Shown here one piece after another: positions 1 to 6,630 of a DNA stretch of 10,337 bases; within the stretch, counting starts at the first letter, position 1, and each line of letters starts with the position of its first letter. The notes under the pieces were generated by a model that ran no database searches, was not told the origin of the DNA, and saw nothing but the letters and a program-made list of their open reading frames with translations. Both the position numbers and the translations under genes were made by a program. This DNA comes from an uncultured Selenomonas sp. (GTDB lineage Bacteria > Bacillota > Negativicutes > Selenomonadales > Selenomonadaceae): NCBI GenBank assembly GCA_905373085.1, contig CAJPRR010000078.1:1-10337 (forward strand), read 5' to 3'.

Positions 1-104
1 TGCGCCTTGCGATTGGTTCGCGTCTTTTGGATGCTGTTCCAGCGATGGTTTCGTGCGCATATACAGCACGATACGCGGCAAGGCAAGGATATTTTGCAGC
101 CCCT

Positions 105-133
105 TTGCAGGAAAGAGAGGCTGCTTTTATTTT
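105..133 (+). promoter_or_regulatory. Possible sigma-70-type promoter upstream of the PepSY gene
   Basis: A TTGCAG hexamer (105-110) lies 17 bases before TATTTT (128-133), about 57 bases upstream of the chosen ATG at 190. The spacing suits a housekeeping promoter, but both hexamers differ from consensus. A second copy of TTTGCAG sits at 93-99, so the region holds a short direct repeat. No Fur-box-like palindrome was found. This is a weak pattern match. Confidence 0.22.
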
Positions 134-189
134 GCGAATGTCGTCATTGGTTCGCCCTTTGCACTTCTGAAAAGAAAGGAGTCTTTTTC

Positions 190-1488
190 ATGTTACTTCT
201 CTATCGTCTGCACCGCTGGATCAGTGCGATCTGTGCAGTGTTTTTCCTCCTGCTTTGCCTCACGGGGCTGCCTCTTCTCTTCAAGGAGGAGATCACGCAG
301 TGGAACCGCGTCGAGCCTCTGCCCCATGCGGGATCCTCCTCCTACCATGCGCTCTGGCAGGGAACTTCTGCCGGACTCGACAAGGTTCTGGAAGAGAATC
401 CCGACAAGAAGGTGCAGGCCATCTCCGCCATGCCCGAGCACGGTCTTCTGCTCTACCGAATCGCCGCCAAGGACAGCCACGGGCGCACGGGACGCATGAG
501 CATGGGCGGCACGCAGATCGCCTATTCGCCCATGACGGAACAGGCCGTTCCGTGGCGCAGCGGCGCAGTGAAGTCGCCTGCTGTCGCGAGCCTCATGCAC
601 ACGCTGCACATCCTGCACCTGCGGCTCGCCATGGGGCAGGGCGGCATGATCTTCCTCGGCATTATGTGTTTCCTCAGCTTTCTCTCCATTCTCGGCGGAC
701 TGCTGCTCTACCCGACCTTCATGCGCCGTCGTTTTTTCGGCGGCACGCGCGGCGGCGTCTCGGCGGGCAGCTCCTTCGACTGGCACAACTTCCTCGGCGT
801 CATCACGGCGGTTTGGGCGGGGCTTCTGACCTTGAGCGGCGTCGCCATCGTCATCTTCTCCGTGGGCTACGGCGCTTACCTCGCGGACGTCGACGCCCAC
901 GCGCCGCAGGGGGATGCTGCAAGTGTCCGCTACGAGGACATGCTCGCCTATGCGAAAGAAGCCTTCCCTGGGCAGGACGTCCTGAGCATGGAGGCCGCGA
1001 CGGGCAAGCTCCCCGCGACGCTCTACCTTACGGATGCGGCACACCCCGCGATGTTCATGGGGCAGAAGGTGCTGTTCTCCCGCACGGCAGACGGCGAGCT
1101 CCTGCACTTCACAGAGCCGCTGCCGCGTTACTTGGCCGTCTGCGCCTCGCTGCTCGACCTCCACATCCACAACCATTCGACGATTCTCCTGAAGCTCTTT
1201 TGGGCGCTGCTCGACATCTTGACGATCACCGTCATCGTCACGGGCTTCCTCGGCTGGTGGCGTCGCTGCCACAGGCAGAAGGAGCGCCGTCCCGTCTTTG
1301 CCGACGGCAGAGGCCGCTCCCTCATGGCATCCGTTTGGAAACTGCCGGCGCTCCTCGCTGTGCTTTCCCTCATCGGCATGACGGCGCCGCTCTCGGACAC
1401 CTTCCTCGGCAACACGAGCGGCTCCCTTGCCTGGCTTCTTGTCCTCGCCGTAAGCCTTGCTGCATGGCTTTTCGCCAAGCGGCCGTAA
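190..1488 (+). CDS. PepSY-associated TM helix family protein (432 aa)
   Basis: This is a polytopic inner-membrane protein of the PepSY-TM family, whose members often sit beside siderophore or metal uptake genes and include proteins proposed as ferric-chelate reductases. I see hydrophobic segments at about residues 10-31, 150-175, 199-226, 331-357, 382-401 and 410-428. An extracytoplasmic domain (about 32-148) follows the first helix and another (about 230-330) follows the third. Histidines cluster at or near helix ends: H8, H137/H140/H143, H199 and H325/H327/H329. This fits haem or metal ligation, which is an inference. The ATG at 190 was chosen because GAAAGGAG (175-182) lies just upstream and the protein then begins with the expected short N-terminus plus first helix. 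The open frame extends back to position 7, but that part is not protein-like. The gene ends 31 bases before the permease gene, so co-transcription is likely. The family call is fairly sure and the substrate is unknown. Confidence 0.82.
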   Translation: MLLLYRLHRWISAICAVFFLLLCLTGLPLLFKEEITQWNRVEPLPHAGSSSYHALWQGTSAGLDKVLEENPDKKVQAISAMPEHGLLLYRIAAKDSHGRTGRMSMGGTQIAYSPMTEQAVPWRSGAVKSPAVASLMHTLHILHLRLAMGQGGMIFLGIMCFLSFLSILGGLLLYPTFMRRRFFGGTRGGVSAGSSFDWHNFLGVITAVWAGLLTLSGVAIVIFSVGYGAYLADVDAHAPQGDAASVRYEDMLAYAKEAFPGQDVLSMEAATGKLPATLYLTDAAHPAMFMGQKVLFSRTADGELLHFTEPLPRYLAVCASLLDLHIHNHSTILLKLFWALLDILTITVIVTGFLGWWRRCHRQKERRPVFADGRGRSLMASVWKLPALLAVLSLIGMTAPLSDTFLGNTSGSLAWLLVLAVSLAAWLFAKRP

Positions 1489-1519
1489 GGCAGTGCAATC
1501 GAACAGAAAGGAAAGATCT

Positions 1520-2455
1520 ATGGCACGAATTCTCCTGCGTCGTCTCTTGATGATGCTCGTCATCCTCTTTTTGCTCTCGGTCATCACGTTCCTCCTCATG
1601 CACACGTCGGACTCCGATCCCGTGAAGCTCTACATGATTCGCTCGGGAATCATCCCGACGCCCGAGCTGATCGCGGAGGTGCGCGTGCGCTACGGACTCG
1701 ACGAGCCGATCTGGGTGCAGTATTTCGTATGGCTGCGCGATCTCCTCTCGGGCGATCTCGGCTACTCGCTGCTCTTCTCCATGCCCGTGGCGACACTCTT
1801 AAAGGACGCGATACCAAACACGATTCTTCTGGCGGTTTCGGCGATGGGGCTTTCGATCCTCATCTCCGTGCCGCTCGCAGTTCTCGCATTTCGCTTCTAT
1901 GCGCGGCCACTCGATCTCATCATTCGCTTCGGCTCGTTCTTTGGTATCACGATACCAACGATCTGGCTGTCTTTGATCTTCATCTACATCTTCTCGGTCA
2001 AGCTGTCTCTGATACCGATCCATACGACGGGACTCACGGGGCTGATCCTGCCGTCTCTCGTGCTCTCCTTCTACTACATGGGTCTGTATGTGCGCCGCCT
2101 GCGCGGTGCGCTCCTCGAAGAGCATCAAAAGGACTATGTGACGGGCGCACGCGCCCTCGGGCTTTCCGATTCGCGCATCCTCTGGCGCTACATCATGCCG
2201 AACGCGCTGCCGAACATCATCACGATGTTCGGCCTGTCCTTCGGCAGTCTCTTGGGCGGCACGGTCGTCATCGAGGCGATCTTCGGCTGGCGCGGCATGG
2301 GCTTTTTGATGGTCGAGGCCATAAAAAACAACGACTTCACGCTCATGCAGGCCTACGTCCTCTGGGGCGCGGGCATCTTCATCCTCGTCAACCTCGCGGC
2401 GGACATCCTCTGCCTGTGGCTCAATCCCAAGGTGCGCGAACAGGAGGTGGGCTGA
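1520..2455 (+). CDS. ABC transporter permease, DppB/NikB type (311 aa)
   Basis: This is one of two inner-membrane channel subunits of a peptide/nickel-family (Dpp/Nik/Opp) ABC importer. The length of 311 residues is normal for the family. The N-terminal helix (about 10-27) is followed by the usual extracytoplasmic stretch with GDLGYS at 78-83, then a block of helices from about 100 to 300. The cytoplasmic EAA loop that docks on the ATPase is at about 206-230 (YVTGARALGLS, then RYIMPNALP). The family-typical VIEAIFGWRGMG is at 250-261. ATG 1520 is preceded by AAAGGAAAG (1507-1515) and gives the standard start. An in-frame TTG further upstream at 1457 would overlap the preceding gene and add an atypical tail. 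The next permease begins one base after this stop, which implies translational coupling. Peptide and nickel permeases cannot be told apart reliably from this sequence alone. Confidence 0.93.
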   Translation: MARILLRRLLMMLVILFLLSVITFLLMHTSDSDPVKLYMIRSGIIPTPELIAEVRVRYGLDEPIWVQYFVWLRDLLSGDLGYSLLFSMPVATLLKDAIPNTILLAVSAMGLSILISVPLAVLAFRFYARPLDLIIRFGSFFGITIPTIWLSLIFIYIFSVKLSLIPIHTTGLTGLILPSLVLSFYYMGLYVRRLRGALLEEHQKDYVTGARALGLSDSRILWRYIMPNALPNIITMFGLSFGSLLGGTVVIEAIFGWRGMGFLMVEAIKNNDFTLMQAYVLWGAGIFILVNLAADILCLWLNPKVREQEVG

Positions 2456-2456
2456 C

Positions 2457-3302
2457 ATGGGACTCTTCTTCTCGCGCATGAGGCGCGACCCGCTCTTCTG
2501 CGTGCTCGCGGCGCTCCTCCTCCTGTGGATCGCCGCGATGTTCGCCGTGCCGCCTTTCCTCCCCTACGATGCCTATACGAACGACATGGGCGCACGCCTC
2601 CTGCCGCCGTCGGCAGAGCACATCCTCGGTACGGACCAGCTCGGGCGCGACCTTCTCTCGCGCGTCCTCGTCGGCGGCCAGGCGAGCCTTTCGGCGTCCC
2701 TTGTAAGCGGCATCCTCTCTGCCGTCTTCGGCATCGGCGTCGGCGCGGCGATGGCTCTGACGCGCGGCCGCATGCAGCTCATCTCGACGGGAATCGTCGA
2801 CTTCTTCCTCGCCTTTCCGAGCCGCGTCTTCCTCGTCGCGCTCCTCGGCTTCCTGGGGCCGAACGTCGGCAACGTCATCCTCGCCGTCTTCATCACAACG
2901 TGGGCGGAGTATGCGCGCATCGTGCGCACGATCGTTCGCACGGAGCGCGAGAAGCCTTACGTGCGCTACGCTGACGCGTCGGGCATCCCGTTTTCGCGGC
3001 GGCTCTTTCGCTATGTGCTGCCGAACGTCGTGCCGCAGATGTTCGTCTTCTTCTTCCAGCACTTGAGCGACATCGTGCTCATCGTCGCGGGACTGTCGCT
3101 CATCGGCATCGGCATCCAGCCGCCGACGCCCGAATGGGGCATGCTCCTCATGGGATCGAAGGACTACATGCAAACGGCGCCGTGGCTCTTGATGTTCCCC
3201 GGACTTGCCATCTTCATCACGGTCATCCTCTTCAGCCTCATGGGCGACGAACTGCGCGACATCTTCGAGCCGCGCTGGGAAAGGAGGGGGGAGAAATCAT
3301 GA
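2457..3302 (+). CDS. ABC transporter permease, DppC/NikC type (281 aa)
   Basis: This is the second channel subunit and partner of the preceding permease. An N-terminal helix (about 12-32) is followed by the DppC-family signature GTDQLGRD at 58-65. Further helices span about 75-100, 107-135, 138-155, 200-220 and 243-263. The EAA loop is at about 168-192 (YVRYADASGIPFSRR, then YVLPNVVP). LSLIGIGIQPPTPEWG (213-228) and GDELRD (263-268) near the C-terminus are family hallmarks. The ribosome-binding site AGGAGGTGG (2442-2450) lies inside the end of the upstream gene, and only one base separates that stop from this ATG. The stop overlaps the next ATG as ATGA (3299-3302), so the genes are translationally coupled. 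The length matches typical NikC/DppC proteins. The substrate is not determinable from this subunit. Confidence 0.93.
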   Translation: MGLFFSRMRRDPLFCVLAALLLLWIAAMFAVPPFLPYDAYTNDMGARLLPPSAEHILGTDQLGRDLLSRVLVGGQASLSASLVSGILSAVFGIGVGAAMALTRGRMQLISTGIVDFFLAFPSRVFLVALLGFLGPNVGNVILAVFITTWAEYARIVRTIVRTEREKPYVRYADASGIPFSRRLFRYVLPNVVPQMFVFFFQHLSDIVLIVAGLSLIGIGIQPPTPEWGMLLMGSKDYMQTAPWLLMFPGLAIFITVILFSLMGDELRDIFEPRWERRGEKS

Positions 3303-4114
3303 GCGAAAAGAACACAGCCGCGCACAGCGCGAAATCCTCGCCGCATCTGCCCTTCCTCGCCGTCGATCACCTTTCCATTGATGTGGCGAAAAAGCGCGTC
3401 CTCGACGACGTGTCGCTCGCATTGGAGGCGGGCGAGGCGCTTTCCATCATCGGCGCAAGCGGCTCGGGCAAATCGACGCTCCTGCGCGCCATCCTCGGGC
3501 TTCTGCCGCACGAGGGCAAGGCGATCGCGGGCGACATCCTCTACCACGGCGCACCGCTTTTGAAGAACGCCGCGCTGCAAAAGGAACTGGCCGGGCGCGA
3601 CTTCGCCATGGTCTTCCAGAATCCCGGCAACTACCTGAACCAGAACCTGCGCGTGCGCCGCCAGTACGAGGACTTTCTGCGTGCACACGGCGTTCTCAAG
3701 AAGGAGTGGCCGGCCCTGATGGAAGACCGCCTCAGAGCCGTCGGCTTCAGCGAGCCGAAGCGCGTGCTCAGCGCCTATCCGTTCCAGCTGTCGGGCGGCG
3801 AGCGCCAGCGCACGGCGACGGCGATCACGCTCTCGCTCTCGCCGAAGCTCCTCCTGCTCGACGAGCCGACGAGTGCACTCGACCCCATCGCTTCGCTCGA
3901 ATTCCTCGACCGCATGAAGCTCCACCAGTCGCGCGGCGCGGCGATCCTCTTCGTCACGCACAACATCCGCGCGGGCGCCTACCTCGGCGACCGCCTGCTG
4001 ATCTTGAAGGACGGGCGCATCGTAGAAACCGGCCCGACGCAGGAAGTCATGGAAGCGCCGCAGGAAGCCTACACGAAGGAACTCTTGGCGGCGATCTTGG
4101 AGGTGAAGTCATGA
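3299..4114 (+). CDS. ABC transporter ATP-binding protein, NikD/DppD type (271 aa)
   Basis: This is the first of two ATPases that power the importer from the cytoplasmic face. It has Walker A GASGSGKST (52-60), a Q-loop glutamine at 107 (VFQNP), the ABC signature LSGGERQR (164-171), Walker B LLLLDEP with catalytic E189, a D-loop SALD (192-195) and the switch histidine H221 (FVTHN). The protein is compact. It lacks the roughly 60-residue C-terminal oligopeptide/dipeptide extension common in OppD and DppD, so it resembles NikD-sized ATPases. ATG 3299 overlaps the permease stop as ATGA and follows an AGGAGGGGGG-rich site at about 3281-3292. The frame is open upstream to 3134, but that part lies inside the permease gene and is not protein-like. 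All ATPase motifs are intact. Nickel, another metal chelate or a peptide are all possible substrates. Confidence 0.92.
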   Translation: MSEKNTAAHSAKSSPHLPFLAVDHLSIDVAKKRVLDDVSLALEAGEALSIIGASGSGKSTLLRAILGLLPHEGKAIAGDILYHGAPLLKNAALQKELAGRDFAMVFQNPGNYLNQNLRVRRQYEDFLRAHGVLKKEWPALMEDRLRAVGFSEPKRVLSAYPFQLSGGERQRTATAITLSLSPKLLLLDEPTSALDPIASLEFLDRMKLHQSRGAAILFVTHNIRAGAYLGDRLLILKDGRIVETGPTQEVMEAPQEAYTKELLAAILEVKS

Positions 4115-4872
4115 CGGCAGAAAAGAAGGCAGGCGAAATGCCCGACGTTCACGAAGATATGCGCGCGCTCCTTGAGGTCACGGACGTAAAGAAGGCCTTT
4201 GATACGCAGCGCGGCAGGCAAGAAATCCTACGCGGCGTATCGCTTCGCCTCGCGCCCGGCGAAGTCTGCGGCATCGTCGGCGCAAGCGGCTCGGGAAAAT
4301 CAACGCTCTTTCGCATCATCGCGGGTTCAGAGCTGCCCGACGAAGGCACGGTGCAGAAAAGGGGCGTCGTGCGCATGGTCTTCCAAGATCCGCGCGAGGC
4401 CTTCTCGCCGCGCATGCAGATGCGCGACTTCTTCCGCACGGCGCTCGAAAGGACAGACGAGAAGAAAGATGCGCTCGAAAGTCGCATCCTCGCCATGCTC
4501 GCCGAAGTGCATCTCGCGCCCGCCGTCCTCGCCGCCCTGCCGCACCAGCTTTCGGGCGGCGAGCTGCAGCGCGTCATCATCGCGCGAACGCTGCTCCAAG
4601 AGCCGGACATCGTGCTCTTCGACGAGCCGACGAGCGCACTCGACGTCATCACGCAGAAAGAAATCCTCGATCTCATCGCCGCGCTCCGCCGACGCTTCCG
4701 CTTCGCAGGACTCTTCGTCGGCCATGAACTCGGCGCCGTGCAGCATGTAGCGGAGCGCATCTATGTGCTCGCGGACGGCCGCTTCGTCGAGACGCTCGCG
4801 GCGAAAGACCTCGCCCATGCCAAGCACGAAGCGACTCTCGCGCTGCTGCACGCGAGCGAGCTTCTCGGCTGA
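4111..4872 (+). CDS. ABC transporter ATP-binding protein, NikE/DppF type (253 aa)
   Basis: This second ATPase probably heterodimerises with the preceding one. It has Walker A GASGSGKST (57-65), Q-loop Q92 (VFQDP), signature LSGGELQR (147-154), Walker B IVLFDEP with E172, D-loop SALD (175-178) and H205 in FVGHE, where most relatives have a VTHD- or ISHD-like sequence. At 253 residues it is NikE-sized and lacks the long C-terminal extension of OppF/DppF. ATG 4111 overlaps the upstream stop as ATGA and follows GGAGGTGA (4099-4106). A second in-frame ATG at codon 17 would trim a charged N-terminal tail, but it is worse placed. The Walker A regions of the two ATPase genes are nearly identical in protein sequence, as expected of family paralogues. 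A 211-base leader rather than an overlap follows this gene, so the binding protein may be regulated separately. Confidence 0.92.
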   Translation: MTAEKKAGEMPDVHEDMRALLEVTDVKKAFDTQRGRQEILRGVSLRLAPGEVCGIVGASGSGKSTLFRIIAGSELPDEGTVQKRGVVRMVFQDPREAFSPRMQMRDFFRTALERTDEKKDALESRILAMLAEVHLAPAVLAALPHQLSGGELQRVIIARTLLQEPDIVLFDEPTSALDVITQKEILDLIAALRRRFRFAGLFVGHELGAVQHVAERIYVLADGRFVETLAAKDLAHAKHEATLALLHASELLG

Positions 4873-4898
4873 GGGCGCACGATCTTACCGGAGTCTGC

Positions 4899-4919
4899 CA
4901 AGCGGCGTCACCCCGCTTG
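4899..4919 (+). other. Stem-loop after the ATPase genes
   Basis: This is a perfect 7-bp inverted repeat, CAAGCGG (4899-4905) and CCGCTTG (4913-4919), around a 7-base loop. It lies 27 bases past the ATPase stop. No T-run follows (the next bases are TATCATAG), so it is a poor intrinsic terminator. It may act as a processing or 3'-stabilising hairpin, or as a partial attenuator that lets the binding-protein gene be expressed differently from the transporter core. The structure is seen in the sequence and the role is inferred. Confidence 0.4.
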
Positions 4920-4985
4920 TATCATAGATTGCAGGGATGCAGAATGACAAAACTGTGCGGCCAAGAGTAAGGGGCTGTACGCAAT

Positions 4986-5049
4986 TCCTTGTCTTTTAGC
5001 CGTTCCTGCAAGGAGACGGACGCGGAAGCGTCCGAGATTTATTCAGGAA
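4986..5049 (+). promoter_or_regulatory. Structured 5' leader of the binding-protein gene
   Basis: Three complementary pairs lie within 64 bases just upstream of the binding-protein ribosome-binding site. The first is a 7-bp hairpin CGGACGC (5017-5023) / GCGTCCG (5028-5034) closed by a GGAA tetraloop. The second is an enclosing pair TTCCTG (5003-5008) / CAGGAA (5044-5049). The third is TCCTTG (4986-4991) / CAAGGA (5009-5014), which interleaves with the second pair. The interleaving means the second and third helices would compete or form a pseudoknot-like fold. I did not recognise any known riboswitch class. The ribosome-binding site GGGAGG (5071-5076) lies downstream of the fold. The pairings are read directly; regulation is inference. 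Confidence 0.35.
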
Positions 5050-5083
5050 AATGCTGATGCGTTTTCCACGGGGAGGTTTATTC

Positions 5084-6595
5084 ATGAAACGTATCTTTAC
5101 CGCGATCTTCCTCATCTGCTCCCTCCTAGCCTTCACAGGCTGCGGCGGGGGCGGCATGAAGAGCAAGCCGGGGCACCTCAATCTCGCCCTTTGGTGGTTC
5201 GGCGAGACGCTCGACCCCGCGCACGCCTGGGACGGCTGGACGCTGACGCGCATCGGCGCAGGCGAGACGCTCGTCGCCGTCGACGAGCACATGAAGTTCG
5301 TGCCGCAGCTCGCCGACAAGTGGGAGAACGTCAATCCGACGACGTGGCGCTTCCACATCCGCCCGAACGTGAAGTTCCAGGACGGCACGCCGATGACGCC
5401 CGAGCTGGTCAAGGCGTCGCTCGAACGCACGATGCAGGAAAACGACCGTGCGAAGAAAGCTCTGCACGCGAAAGAAATCCGCGTAGACGGGGAAAACATC
5501 GTCATCGAGACGGAAGAGCCCAACGCCTCCTTGATCTCGGCGCTTTCCGACCCGCTCTTCATCATCGTCAACACGCAGGCGGACATGTCGAAGGTCGCCT
5601 CCACACCAGTTCTCACGGGACCCTATACCATCACAGGCTGGACAAAGGGATCGGAGATCCAGATGAAGCGCAACGAGCACTATTGGGACGGCAAGCCCGG
5701 GCTTGACACGGTCACGGTCAAGCTCTTCGAGGACGACACCTCGCGCGCCATGGCTCTGCAGTCGGGCGAGATCGACCTCATGCAGCGCATGACGGAGGCA
5801 AACCGCAGCCTCTTCGCAGACAAGCCCGATTATACTATCTACGAGACGACAGGCGTGCGCGTCTTCATGGTCACGCCATACCAAGGCGATGGCATTTTCA
5901 CGGACAAGAACCTCAGAAAGGCGCTCGCCTACATGCTCGACAACGACGCCCTCGCCAAGTCCTACGGCAATTCCGTAGCAGCGGGCGAGCCGTTCCCGCC
6001 GAGCGTCCCCTACGGGCACACGGGACAGAAGGTCACGTACGATCCGGCGAAATCCGAGGCGCTCTTTGCGGCGGCAGGCTGGAAGAAGAACGCGCAGGGC
6101 ATGTACGAAAAGGACGGCAAGCCCCTGACGCTCCGCTTCGCAACCTGGGGCACGAAGACAACGCTCTATGAAGCCATCGAATCGCAGCTTCGTGCCGGCG
6201 GCATTGATGTGAAGATGGTTCATGTGCAGGAACCGGACAAGGTGGATGAAGTCGGCGGCTTCGACCTGCTCGAAGAAGATTGGTCCGTCGCGACGACGAA
6301 CGATCCGTACCCGTGGCTGCGCGGCATGCTCTACTCGAAGAGCGGCAAAAACACGAACCACAGCCGCTACGCCAGCCCCGCCTTCGACGCCATCATAGAC
6401 GAGATGGCCACAGCGCTCGATCCCGCACAGAAAGACGCCCTCGTCATGAAGGCGGCGCAGCAGATCATGGAAGATCAGCCCTCGATCTACCTCATCGTGC
6501 CGACGACGACCGTCGTGGGCAAGTCGAACGTCAAGAACGTCAAGATCTTCCCGCTCGACTACTACCTGCTGACGAAGGACATCACGGTCGAATGA
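5084..6595 (+). CDS. Extracellular solute-binding protein family 5, lipoprotein (503 aa)
   Basis: This is the substrate-capturing subunit of the importer, tethered to the outer face of the cytoplasmic membrane. The N-terminus has K2/R3, a hydrophobic core (about 4-17) and a lipobox AFTGC with the lipidated cysteine at 20, followed by glycines. The mature part reads as a full-length family-5 binding protein: an early ETLDPAHAWDGW region, then PQLADKWE, WRFHIRPNVKFQDGTPMT, TGPYTI, RNEHYWDGKP, ALQSGEIDLM, LRKALAYMLD and PSVPY with YDPAKSEALFAAAGW. These are the conserved stations of NikA/DppA/OppA-type proteins. ATG 5084 follows GGGAGG (5071-5076) at good spacing. An in-frame ATG 33 bases upstream would spoil the signal peptide. 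The order of motifs is reminiscent of NikA, but ligand residues cannot be judged by eye. It may bind nickel, a metal-opine complex or a peptide. Confidence 0.9.
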   Translation: MKRIFTAIFLICSLLAFTGCGGGGMKSKPGHLNLALWWFGETLDPAHAWDGWTLTRIGAGETLVAVDEHMKFVPQLADKWENVNPTTWRFHIRPNVKFQDGTPMTPELVKASLERTMQENDRAKKALHAKEIRVDGENIVIETEEPNASLISALSDPLFIIVNTQADMSKVASTPVLTGPYTITGWTKGSEIQMKRNEHYWDGKPGLDTVTVKLFEDDTSRAMALQSGEIDLMQRMTEANRSLFADKPDYTIYETTGVRVFMVTPYQGDGIFTDKNLRKALAYMLDNDALAKSYGNSVAAGEPFPPSVPYGHTGQKVTYDPAKSEALFAAAGWKKNAQGMYEKDGKPLTLRFATWGTKTTLYEAIESQLRAGGIDVKMVHVQEPDKVDEVGGFDLLEEDWSVATTNDPYPWLRGMLYSKSGKNTNHSRYASPAFDAIIDEMATALDPAQKDALVMKAAQQIMEDQPSIYLIVPTTTVVGKSNVKNVKIFPLDYYLLTKDITVE

Positions 6596-6630
6596 CCCGG
6601 AAGCAAAAAGAAACGGAAAGGTTGTCGTTC

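Noticed and set aside
1..170. An open frame from position 3 to TGA 168-170 that could be the 3' end of an upstream gene.
   Set aside because: The translation (ending SSLVRPLHF) resembles no family I know and its codon use is unlike the neighbouring genes. All three forward frames are open here, so nothing singles it out.
193..1605. A 470-codon open frame on the minus strand opposite the PepSY gene.
   Set aside because: It is a long charged, Arg/Glu-rich, low-complexity translation, typical of the antisense of a high-GC gene, and it overlaps a well-supported membrane protein.
4970..4988. GGGGCTGTACGCAATTC looks like the terminal repeat of some insertion sequences.
   Set aside because: No matching inverted copy, target duplication or transposase was found in the window.
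4881..5034. Scraps resembling a cobalamin riboswitch (CCCCGC near 4911-4916, AGCC and GGAGAC near 4998-5017).
   Set aside because: The essential GGTGAAA and GCCACTG elements and the proper AGCCNGGAGACC box are absent. The resemblance is piecemeal.
5126..6361. A 411-codon minus-strand frame opposite the binding-protein gene.
   Set aside because: The plus strand carries a lipobox and full family-5 conservation. The antisense product has no recognisable domain and is explained by third-position GC bias.
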